From contig JAKNDB010000085.1 of assembly GCA_024305405.1 (NCBI GenBank), forward strand, positions 1,596,001-1,660,000: a stretch of DNA of 64,000 nt, given 5' to 3'. The stretch comes from Dirofilaria immitis (Eukaryota; Nematoda; Chromadorea; Rhabditida; Onchocercidae). Both the position numbers and the translations under genes were made by a program. This document shows positions 14,376-25,795 of the stretch, one piece after another (the stretch's first letter is position 1; each line of letters starts with the position of its first letter). Under the pieces are notes generated by a model. It had not been told where the DNA came from and searched no databases. It saw only the letters and a list, made by a program, of their open reading frames with translations.

Positions 14376-15054
14376 GTGTATTAATTTTCCTACTAAAAAT
14401 ATATAATTGTGCATAATATTAGTTGAGTTGAGCAGTTACAATAGTTGCATGACCTTTACCTGAAAGATAGATATATCACATCTATGAGATATATCATATG
14501 AAATTTGATAAGTATACTATTAATTTATTTCATTTTAATTTGTAATTTTTCATTTTCCATTTTTTTTTATTTTTACTTTTCCTTAAAACAAAAGTATTTG
14601 TTTAGTTTTTCATTTGAAAATATCACTGCTTGCAATTTTGATATTATTATTCAATTGAATTATTACAAATATTGATGAAATTTTTAGAAACTTTACAGCT
14701 AACTTTTAAATGTTTCAAATTCTGAATTTTTTTTTCGATTTTTTGCTCATTTTTGGAGTAATCAAAAAATATTATTCGACAAAAGATAAGATAAATTTTC
14801 CTCCTATTTCATATCGATACTCAAAAGTATTTCCAAAGCAAACGTGTAACTATCAAAAGATTTATATCGAGAAATGATACGTATTAGACTATATTTCAAT
14901 ACATATATATAAAGAAATAATTAACTTTAAAAGATTATAGTTTAAAAACTTGGAAAAAGTTTACTTTATTTGATAAATTTATTAGAAAAAGATATATTAT
15001 GGACTACTCGCTGCCAATACCAAAGCTAACTACTCCCCTCACTACGATAAGTGG

Positions 15055-15077
15055 GATTACTGTAGAATACAGTAATC
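15055..15077. repeat. Perfect 10-bp palindrome arms GATTACTGTA-GAA-TACAGTAATC
   Basis: Two perfect 10-nt arms with a 3-nt spacer, inside the left arm of the inverted-repeat element. ATTACTGTA-like sequences recur at 15112 and, complemented, near 16884. Confidence 0.85.
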
Positions 15078-16080
15078 AGTTCCTTCATCAAATTATACAG
15101 TAGGTCGAATTACTGTAGAATCTAGTAATTATATCTTACACCCAATAAAAATGCCAATATCATTTCCTTTTTTTGTTGTTGTTTTGTTTGGAATCCTTCA
15201 ATTCATTTTGCCATCGGATGCTATGCTATTATAGAGTCTTTAAATTTTATTTTTAAAAAAATTCTTTTCATGAAAAGTATTTCTTATTTGGGTTGAAAAG
15301 AATTATTTTCTTCCACGAAATAGACATTAATTTTGTTGAATTCTCGACAAATGCATAAAATATCCGCTCACTTAAAGTTGCAAATACTTAGAACTAAATG
15401 TGATAATTAAAATTAAAAAAAAATATTTTAGCATTATTATAATTTTTGGCAATATAATTGTACAAATCAAGTTCGAAATATTAAAACATCCATTAAATTT
15501 TTTTAATTAGAATTTACGCTCCATTGGATCTCTCCTAATTAATTATAAACAAAAAAATGAGGAAATTAATTAAGAGCAATTATCATCTGATTAATTAGGA
15601 ATGATTAAAAACTTTTTTTTCACTCTATCGATATTCACATTTAAGAATTATTCGTTGATAACGTATATTTGTGATGTGATAAAAATTTATTAATTAAAAA
15701 TTAGAATCACTTTTCGGAAAATAAATAATTAATTAGAAATTGAATCTTTCATTTCGTTTAATACTTTATTTTCTTTTTTTCGTTCTTTAAAAATCATCCA
15801 TATTCCACTTATAAACTATTATAATAATTAATATTTGTTTACATTAAACTTAATTAATATTTTTTATATCAAAAAAAACACACATTAAAGCAATATCTCA
15901 TCTTATCTTTTTATAAGTAACAAATTAATTGTTTAACAAAAACAAAATATGCATATAAATATATCAAAAAAAAAATTTTTTTTTTATAATATTCATTCCC
16001 TTACTAATACAGCAACAAAATTATAATTCTCTACAAATATTTTAATAACAATATTTGTTGGATTTAGTAATACTTTATCA

Positions 16081-16082
<2 letters not shown>

Positions 16083-16129
<47 letters not shown>

Positions 16130-16132
16130 GAA
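16083..16132. repeat. (TTA)n microsatellite in element spacer
   Basis: Uninterrupted TTA repeat between the two arms of the inverted-repeat element. Confidence 0.95.
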
Positions 16133-16495
16133 AATTTCATCTGGCAAAGCGGATATGAAAGATCCAGTTTTTAATTAATGGATTTTGTAATATAATCTAG
16201 AAAAAAAAATGCATTATTACCGAATAATTTGAAAGTACAAATATATCATTACCTATCATATATCATTAACTATCAAACTTTTGAGTTTGTATTCATTATT
16301 TCTTATTAAAAATACATAATTTCTTTTTTATTCTTTTTGTTATTTATTATTTATTACCGATAATAATTACATTCAATTAATTTCACTTTCGTTATTCCTT
16401 ATTTTTTTCACTCAGATTGATTAAATATAATCGGAAAATAAAAATAAAAAATGTTGCTAAAAAGCTTAATAAAAATTTCTTTTTTTTCGATAAAA

Positions 16496-16578
16496 GATAT
16501 TTTAGCATTATCATTATTAGCATCGAGAATATTAATATAATTGAATTACCAAAAACAAACGATAATGCTAAAATATCC
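16496..16578. repeat. Hairpin with 17-nt arms (GATATTTTAGCATTATC)
   Basis: 16496-16512 and 16561-16578 are exact reverse complements over 17 nt, with a loop of about 48 nt. A related copy (AATATTTTAGCATTATTAT) lies in the left arm at 15422. It sits at the inner boundary of the right arm. Confidence 0.85.
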
Positions 16579-17914
16579 TTTTAAATTTTAATTACCATTT
16601 CTGTTCCTAAACATTGCAACTTTAAATGAGCAAATATTTTATGCATTTGTTGAGAAATTCAACAAAATTAATGTTTTATGTCGTGGAAGAAAATAATTCT
16701 TTTCAACCCAAATAAGAAATACTTTTCATGAAAAGAACTTCTTTTTTTGAATAAAAAATTTTAAAGACTATAATAGCATTCAATTGATAGATATACAAAA
16801 TGAATTGAAGGATTTCAAACAAAACAAAAAAAAAAAATTAATATTGGCATTTTTATTAGGAACAAAATCTAATTATTGTAGGCTACAGTAATCTGACTTA
16901 CAATGCAAATATTATTTTTCTGATAAATTTATCAAATAGGATGAAGTTTTCTCAAATTTCCAAACTATTATATTTTAATGTTATCAGTCATCTTTTTAAC
17001 TTAAATACAATCTCGAAGCATTTCTCGATATGATCCCATGAAGAGCTATATCATTTGTTTTGAGAATGCTTTCGAATAGCGATGCAAAAAGGAGAAAAAT
17101 TTTTCGTATTTTTGCCGAATAATACATTTTTGTTTGCTACGAAAGCGATCGGAAATGTAAATTCGAGAAAAGTTCAAAATTTGAAATTTTCAAAAAGTCA
17201 GTCCGAAAATTTCCTGAAAATTTTATAAAAATTTCTGATATTTGTATCAGTTCAATTGAAAAATAACATTAAAATTGCAAACAGTGATATTTTCATTAGA
17301 TTAAATGAAATATTTTCTTTCAGCAAAAAAAAATGAATAGAATAAAAATTCATAAATTGAATTAAAATAACTTGTAGAAAAATTGGAATCCAAAGATGCA
17401 ACATATTAATGTATTAAAATAAAACAATTATAATTAATTATAATAGATATAGTATCTTATCAATAATCAATTAACATTATGTATGATATGTGAAAGTTAT
17501 AATCGTTATCTCATTGTAATAAAAAAAAAAATTGATGGATTGCATCAATATCTTTTCATCAAGTATCATTTTTAAATTTTCATATGATATATATTATCGA
17601 TTAAATGATAATGATTGAATTGATTTGATTTAATCAAATATGAATTATTTTAAATTATATATCTTACTGTTTAAGTAAAAATTTTCAATTTATTTAAAAT
17701 ATTTCATATTATTTACTAAAATAAAAAATCAAAAACATTTGCAACTGTTATCGATAATTTTTTCATAATTTTTTTTTCTAAAAAGTTTTTCATAACTGAA
17801 ACATTCAGCGATATATTTTTGATATTTCTTGTTGACGAAAAAAAAATTTAGCATTATGTTTGATCGTTTGTCGAATAGAAAAGAAATTTCGTATCATTTA
17901 TGATAAAACTATTC

Positions 17915-18185
17915 TTCCTTTCAATTTCATTTCATTCATTCATTTCTTCATTTCTTCAATTTCATTCCATTTATTCATTTTCATTCCTTCATTCATTCAT
18001 TTCTTCAATTTCATTCCTTCATTCATTCACTTATTTCTTCATTTTCATTCTTCCATTCATTCATTCATTTCTTCAGTTTCATTCCTTCATCCATTCCTTA
18101 TTTCTTTAATTTCATTCCATTCATTCATTCCTTTATTCATTCAATTTCATTCCTTCATTTATTTATTTATTTATTTATTCCTTTC
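17915..18185. repeat. Minisatellite of CATTTCTTCAATTTCATTCC type
   Basis: About eight degenerate copies of a 30-36-bp unit built from TTCATTCATTTCTTCAATTTCATTCC. Long open frames over it are products of the repeat. Confidence 0.85.
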
Positions 18186-19122
18186 TTATTCGTTATTTGC
18201 TTCATAATTTTTTTCTGTCATACATGCCATATTTCTTACTGAAAATACAATGTAAGAAGGTATCATATTCTTTGATCTTTTTAAAGTTTAAACTTTCAAT
18301 CACATTCAATCATCCATTTATTCATTCTTTTTTATTTCTCATTTCTATCTTTTTTTTTATTTAAATAATTTTACATTAAAAAAGAAAGAAGAAAAATTTA
18401 TGTTTATAAAAGAAGCATTTGCTTCACTTTTTCATCTTTTTATTTTATTCTTTTCATTTAAAATTTTCTTTTTTTTTTTTTTTGCTTCCATTTGATTTTG
18501 ATATTTATATTACATTATGTAAAATGAATATGAACCATTTATCCTTCCTTCCCTTAGTCGTTCTTTTTTTCTTCTTCTTCTTCTTCTTCTTCTTCCTCTT
18601 CTCTTCTCTCAATGAAAAAGAAATATTGCTAATTAATTTGAGAAATTTATGTATTATTGACATTATTGTTATTAAATTTATTCATCATTATCATTATTAT
18701 CATTATCATCATTGTTGTTATTATTATTATCACTATTATTATTATCTTATTATTATTATTATCTTATTAGATGTGCGGATAGCTTGTGATATAGGTTAGA
18801 TGTGTAAAAAGAAAATTAACAAATTTTGTAAGAGAAACTATTCATTTTATCGAATGACCTAAACCGCCGAAATGTTTGTGATAAGAATGGAAATGAGAGA
18901 CCGGAAATGAGGGTAAGAATTGAAGAAATTAAAAAGTCCGATTAGAAAAGTTAGAAATAAAATGAGGAGAAGAACAAGAGAAGGAAAGAATTGTCATTCG
19001 CAACATTTATCAAACTTTTTCGAAACATTTATCTTGACAACCTTTGAACTCGTATTATATTGATAAAATTTAATGTTCGTTTATTATTTGTTTCCTTCTT
19101 TCGTGATCATAAAATTGTGAAT

Positions 19123-19159
<37 letters not shown>

Positions 19160-19723
19160 AATATCATATATATTGTGAATATCATATATATCATATATAT
19201 ATTATATATAAATTGTGAATATCATATATATATATATATGTGTATACATATTTTGTTTGTATATCATATAATAAAATAGTAATACAAATTATTAATTTAT
19301 TCAGTAAAGCAATTAATATTTGATTATATGTTTTTTTTCATTTACTTACAATTTTGACATAATCACTTGTGAACTTTACAATTTAATTAAAATATATTAA
19401 ATAGAATTCGTTATATATAATTTTGCTAATTTAATAATTTATTTTAATAGAAAAATTAAGATATATTAAGATAAAAAATTCTAATATTTTTGGATAATTT
19501 TCTTTTTTTTAGATCAACGACGGGAAATAAAATTATTATTTTACAATCAGTGAAGAAATTGAGCAAAAGAAACCAATAATTTACAACAATACTTATATGT
19601 TTTATTTATTCAACTATTATTTACGAAAAATTTTTGATTATTATCTGATTGTATTTCAACTATTATCATTATAGTATCATATAACGATACTGTCATATAC
19701 ATATTAATCTATCATTATTGATA
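18186..19723. promoter_or_regulatory. Upstream region of the TMEM55-like gene
   Basis: Contains CT/TTC tracts (18560-18605), TTA/TCA repeats (18670-18770), a GC-richer purine-biased block (18775-19050) and (TA)n at 19125-19157. No exon was found. The GC-richer block, 0.7-0.95 kb before the ATG, is the likeliest regulatory part; this is inference. Confidence 0.3.
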
Positions 19724-20220
19724 ATGATATCTGATGGAATTATAATGATTGCTAATAATAGCACAAATGATAATTGTAATCAAAGTGCTACGGAGAATAT
19801 TTCTCCTATTCATGAAATAACTGAAAATAATGAATATTCTTCAATTAAAACAACAACAACAACGATGAAATCAGAAATATCAACTGAAAATATTAATGAA
19901 ACAAATGATGAAAAAAACGAAAATGAAGCTAATATGACAGAGATTGATGAAAAATGTTTATTAGGTAAGTAAAATTTTTTTCAATTTAAATGAAAAATAT
20001 CCTTTTTTAATTTACGATATATTCATATTTCAGATAATTTAATTGCCATATTATTAATAAAAGTTTAATATCATATATATATGTAAAATAATATGAAAGA
20101 AGTCTATGAAGGATGTATGCTAATTAAGTGAATAATTTTCTTTTTCAATTTCTGATATATTCATATTTCATTTAAATTAATTTCCATATTATTAAAATGA
20201 AAATAAAATACATAATGTTC

Positions 20221-20260
<40 letters not shown>

Positions 20261-22733
20261 TTCATATATATATATATGTATATGAAATATTTTATTTTTA
20301 ATACATTAAATATTATATGTATAAAATGGTATATATAAATTATTTATAAACGAGAAAAGAAAAAACATTTAGTTCGACATCTTTTTATCGTATCGTATAT
20401 ACAAGGCAAAAAAAAGTTCTAAAATTATCAAATATTTATTGCTTAAATGCAAAACAAAAGAATATTATAATTTTTTTTCTAAATTATATAAAAATAATTT
20501 TAATTTAAAAGAAAAAAAGTTAATAAATGCATGATAATGCAATATATCTTCTTTTTTCTCTCTCCCTCTCTCTTTTGATTTTATTTTAAAATTTGGCATT
20601 CATTTTATTGTAAAAATTTTCAACACTACGATTTACTACTATTATATGAAAATTTTTCATATCATTCATCACTTTTTTTTCTTTTTAATTTCAAAAAAAA
20701 AAGGAAAAGATATTTTATATGAAAATTTTCATTTACAAAATAAAAATTTTAAATATTTAAAAATGAAGAAATTATTAAAAAAAAAAAGTTTTATTCCATA
20801 TTTCATAACAAGTACTTTGAAATTTGGAAAAGGTTTTTTGTAATGTATTTAAAAAAAAAAAAATAAAATAAAATTGTCTGATGTTAAACATGAATGTTGA
20901 ATGTTAATGGATTTTTGTGAACTTAATTGAAATATTTCTTCAACTGGTAAACTATTAATTTTTATTCAAAATATTTATTAATTATTTATCAATCCTTATT
21001 AGCAACAATAATAATGATAATAGTAGTAATAATAATAATAATAATAGTACCAAATACTTATTTTATAATATATTTTTAGATGTATTTTCAACGGAATTAA
21101 TCAAAGGTCCACCACCAGCCTATTCATTAACTAGTCCATGTTTACCACCATATAGCCTAGAAGGACAAGATTGGCCACCTGAATCACCATCATATTTCGA
21201 TGGCTATCCACCGTATCCAGCTGGTCTGTATTTTATTTTTGTTTTTTTTTTTTTTACATTGTAAGAATAATATTTGAAATGGAAGATTTGTTCTCATATT
21301 TTTCACCTTACATTTTAAATGATTTTATAAAATGAATTAGAAAAAATTATAATATTTCATTGAAACTAACATATATTATTATAATTTATAGATATATTTA
21401 TATGATCTAAATCATAAGAATTAGAAAAATAATTCGATTCATTAATAAATTTCAATTGTTTACTTTTTCAATAATAACTAAACATTGAAGATGTTTTAGT
21501 AGGTTAATGTAATGAAATAGATTTAAATGTAATTCAAATTGTTTATAAATTTTAAAAGAATGATAGACTAACCTTTGACCCTTGATACCTTGATACTACA
21601 ATATCGTTTATAAAAGGTAATATTTTTTTTAAAGCAAAACTATGCTTTAAAATTACTTTCATTTACATAATATACATCGTTGTTAGAATTGAAATTTCAT
21701 TATTGAAATTCAAAATAATAAATAGTAAATAATTAAAGGTGCACCATTACTCAAAGTAGCGTATCCGAAAGATATTCCTGGTCCAACATATGCTTGTCCC
21801 GAATGTGATGGAAGATTTTTGGTAAGTTAATTTTTGCAGCAAAAATTTATCATTTTATCTTATTTTATTATTTGATCTTATAATTTCTTGAATTAATTTA
21901 TTACTATGACTAATTGAATTTATTCAATTTATCAATAATAACTGATAATATTTGTATTATTTTCAATCTTGAATCGTATAAATCGATCGATAAGCAATTG
22001 AATTCATTTTTTTTTCGCACCATTTTTTTTCAAATGATGCATTCGAAATGAATTAAAATTACTGATCAAAATACTCAATTGATCAATTCTGTGTCATTTT
22101 AAATTTAAAAAGAAACCTCTATATTTCGTATCCCGTCATTTCTCATCATTTTCACATGATTCTACGCTTACTCATCATCAATATTTATTATTGAATATAA
22201 ATTTTGAAAGATATTAAAAAAATGGTAAAAAGAATTTAAATAAATATAAAAGCAAACGAAAACTGTAAATTATATATATTTTTTTTCCAGTATTATCGAC
22301 CTGCTGGTATAGTACAATGTCCATTTTGTCATACTGCAATTTCCATTGGTCGTTATGTATGTTTTTTTTATTAATTTATTCCACGATATTTAAGATATTT
22401 ATAAAAATAAAAAAAAAGAAAAAATTTCATAAATTTTTATTTAAAATATTTAAATTGAAAAATAGAAATATAATAATATTTAAATGATTTTCTTAAAATT
22501 ATAAAAATATTTGAAAAAAATTTTTTTTATTTGAATTATTTTATTACACACATATACATATATTTATTTCGTTCTTTTTAACAGATACGAATACGAGCAT
22601 ATTCATTTATCATATTTGGTTTACTACTTTTAATTGTTAGTTTAACTTTTGGTTTGGGAACAAAAATGTTTGGCACATGTTCGATGAGTTATTTTATTGC
22701 TTGTTAGTTTTTTTTCTTTCTTTTTTTTCTCTT

Positions 22734-22764
<31 letters not shown>

Positions 22765-23158
22765 GTTGTTATAATTTAAATTTATATAAATTGTAATTAT
22801 AAATTGTTAATTAATTGACCCTATAATACATATATTCATAATAATTAATTAATTAATTGCACAATACATATATCTATAATAATTTGTAATTATAGATATA
22901 TTATATACTTAATTAAGCAGATATTATCTTGATTAATTATTTGAAATATTTATTTAGCATATGAATATTTTAATAAATGATGAAATAATTTTGATTAAAT
23001 TATTCATCCTAATAATAATATTTGAATATATCTTATAATTTTAAAATTTAATTAAATTATACTTATTCTTATTAAATTTTTTGTTTCTGATCTCAACAAA
23101 ATAATATTAATTCAATTTTTTAACTAACTATTATAATATATCAAATTTGTGAATAGAA

Positions 23159-23248
<90 letters not shown>

Positions 23249-23496
23249 GTAATAATAATAATGATAGTAATAACAACAATAAATAATAATTCAATTATTA
23301 GAATTTTTTAATTTAAGGTAAGAAATATTAATTTAAAACTTTATCAATGATACGGAATTGATAAATAATCATTTCATTTAATCATTGTGTTTTATTTGCA
23401 GTTACAATAGCAGCAATATCCGGTCTAATCTTAGTATTTCGTGCATTGCATTTGTGTTTTCGTTATCGTGAAACGGAACGAATCGAATTTTTCTGA
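19724..23496 (+). CDS. TMEM55/PIP4P-like two-TM zinc-ribbon membrane protein
   Basis: Exons 19724-19964, 21080-21223, 21739-21821, 22291-22356, 22585-22702, 23402-23496; all phases agree and encode 248 residues. The N-terminus is Asn/Thr/Glu-rich and ends in an acidic dileucine signal (DEKCLL, about 76-81), followed by PPxY-like GPPPAYS and PPY motifs. A CxxC-x14-CxxC ribbon follows (C148, C151, C166, C169; CPECDGRFL and CPFCHTAISIGR), then two membrane helices (about 182-203 and 216-235) and a short basic tail. Order and spacing match the C-terminal half of vertebrate TMEM55A/B (CPHC..SSIGR, two TMs, RALYW), which are late-endosomal/lysosomal. The other half, with the CX5R motif proposed as phosphatase site, is missing, so I infer a membrane adaptor rather than an enzyme. 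AATAAA at 23505-23510. The start was taken at the ATG, not the upstream in-frame TTG. Confidence 0.88.
20221..20285. repeat. (TA)n tracts in intron 1 of the TMEM55-like gene
   Basis: Two TATATATATG-type runs; polymorphic simple sequence. Confidence 0.85.
23159..23292. repeat. (AAT)n microsatellite in last intron of the TMEM55-like gene
   Basis: About 30 AAT units followed by interrupted AAT/AGT/AAC units, between exons 5 and 6. Confidence 0.95.
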
Positions 23497-23510
23497 AACG
23501 AAGAAATAAA

Positions 23511-24106
23511 AAAGGAAGCCAAAAATCGAAAATTAGAAATGAAATATTTTTCACAAAAAAATAGTCTAATATAATTTGACAATAAATCAATAATAAAATA
23601 TATTTATCATAAACAAAAAAGATAAATGAACGATATGTTTTTGATAACAATTTAAAAAAAGGAAAGAAAGAAAGGGAAAAAAAGCTTACTGGATAAGATT
23701 TTTCCTAATTAATCACCATTTGTATATTATCAATTATCAATTTATTATTATTATTACTATTATTTACTATTTATTTATTTATTTATTTTTCTTTAGATAT
23801 TGGAAATAATAAAAAGCAACGTGAATATTAGTTAAAATTTGCAAATTTTAATTATTTATCAAAAATTTTCATTATTATTCATCAATATGTGTATGTATAT
23901 ATATATACAAACTTTTTTTTTTTAAACTTTTAATCCTTTGATAATTTTCAGAAGGAAATTTTCAGGAATGTTTGTTTTTATTTTTTTTTCATTTCTTTCT
24001 TTGTCTCTCTCTCCCTTTCTTTATGCTTCATTTTGAAAAATTTTATTTACAATCGATAAACTTTGAGTATTTCAAATGCGATACAGTCATTCTGATGATA
24101 ATAATA

Positions 24107-24150
<44 letters not shown>

Positions 24151-25795
24151 AGTCAATTATTCTTTTAAAAAAACGATCTCCATGTTGAAAATTAAACAGT
24201 TTGATTTAATTAATTTTCATCTCAAATTTAATGACATATGATCATTTCTAATATTTTGTTAAAATTAAAATATAATTTTCAAAATTGATTATCATCAAAG
24301 AATAATAATTATCAAAAGTTGAATAAAAATTGATTAAAAATGTTGATAAAAATGCTGAAAATTTTTGCACTATTTTTGCTCAACTTTTTCCTTTTCCTAA
24401 TTGTATATATATATATAAAAAAAGAAAAAAAAGAATTTACTTATTATCTGTGCCTCGAAATATTTTACAATGTTTTATTTATTTATTTATTTATTTATTC
24501 TTTGTTTTTTTATTTCAATGTATAATATAATTTTTTTATCATTCTCGAATTACTACAATTATTCATATTTCTTTTATAAAATAATATTTATATTATTGAG
24601 CGGAAAATATAAATAAAATATTTCTTTTATAAAATAATATTTATATTATTGAGCAGAAAAATATAAATAAAATATTTCTTTTATAAAATAATATTTATAT
24701 TATTGAGCAACATAAATAAAAAGACATAAATAAAAGAAAACGATTTTAAGAAAATGAAATAATATGAATAATTGTATAATTGAAATGATTTTTGCCTTTT
24801 TTTTTTTTAAATATATATTATGATACAATCAGAAATGTGTTAGCTTTTGCTTTTATTTACAGTATGCACTTTATTACAGTATGCTGTAATAATTTCTTCC
24901 AATGATAATTAATAAATGAAGCGATAATTATTGAAAGTTTTACATCAAATATTTGACGCTTCAGCCAATTGATGATTGATAATTTTGGCTAAAATTTTCA
25001 CATTGAAATTTCAAATCATTCACTTTAAATTTATTGCATAAATATAAATATTAATAATTGAGAAGAAATTTATTTGAAATGTAATATTTTTTGATTGGAA
25101 GAAATAAAACGAAGATGAATTATGAAAAAATTATATTCAAAAGAAAAATAAAAACAAAATAAAGTCGAAATTTATTGTAACACTGTGAAAATAAATAAAA
25201 GAAAAGCAAAAACTGGAATTGGTAAAAATAAAAACAAAACGAAATTCTAAAATATTTCTTAAAAATAATATCAAATAAAATTAGAACTCATTTATTTATG
25301 AATAATTCCCACTGAAATAATAATGAATGATAAAAATGATTAGAAGAAATAAATTATCATGATAATTTGATGTGTTTATCCATGAAAAAAAATAGGATAT
25401 CCATGTAAAATATTATTAATGATAAAATAAAATTATCAGTAAAATTTGGAAATTTGCTTAACAAAAGCGGAAAATTCTATTAACGAAAGTTAATGAAGTG
25501 ATTATTTTTTTCTTCAGAGAAATTTTATCTCAATAAAATTATTTTTGATAAATATATGTGAAGGAATTAATTGATAATAGATTATTTCTGATTAATTATT
25601 TGATAATAGATTATTTCTGATTAAATTTTATCAATATTAATTAAAGTTAGCCTTTGCTCTTTTTTATTCTAATATTAATGATAAATGAAAATTTCAAATT
25701 TCATTTATTATTTATTATCTCTTCCGATCAATGATGTAACAGTTTGATTATATATATTGATGATAACACATTAAACCACGATGTCAGATTGTTTC
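23511..25795. other. Intergenic region between TMEM55-like and four-TM genes
   Basis: Convergent gene ends. Holds (ATG)n at 24105-24150, TTTA runs near 24475-24500 and the 53-bp tandem repeat listed separately. No further exon was supported. Confidence 0.5.
24565..24725. repeat. 53-54-bp tandem repeat, three copies
   Basis: The string CTTTTATAAAATAATATTTA recurs at 24571, 24624 and 24677, each followed by TATTATTGAGC. Copies are nearly identical, suggesting recent expansion. Confidence 0.9.

Larger units (their letters stand above)
14613..17297. mobile_element. 2.7-kb element with about 0.8-kb imperfect inverted arms
   Basis: The left arm (about 14613-15475) is the imperfect reverse complement of the right arm (about 16520-17297), read from both outer ends inwards. 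Diagnostic blocks: GAAAATATCACTG at 14615 against CAGTGATATTTTC at 17282; ATTATTCGACAAAAG against the complement of TTTGCCGAATAAT near 17115; TATATCGAGAAATG against the complement of CATTTCTCGATATG near 17020; and a nearly identical core GAAAAGTATTTCTTATTTGGG near 15275 against its complement near 16710. The spacer is about 1 kb and has no transposase frame. The arms differ by scattered changes and small indels, so the structure is old. It may be a foldback or MITE-like non-autonomous DNA transposon, or an inverted duplication. Target-site duplications could not be fixed by eye. Confidence 0.75.

Noticed and set aside
14613..17297. Autonomous transposon
   Set aside because: No DDE/DDD, reverse transcriptase or helicase frame exists between the arms; only a non-autonomous or duplicated structure is supported.
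17900..18207. 115-codon Phe/Ser/His-rich frames
   Set aside because: They track the TTCATTCATTTC minisatellite and are open in two frames together, the mark of a repeat and not of a gene.
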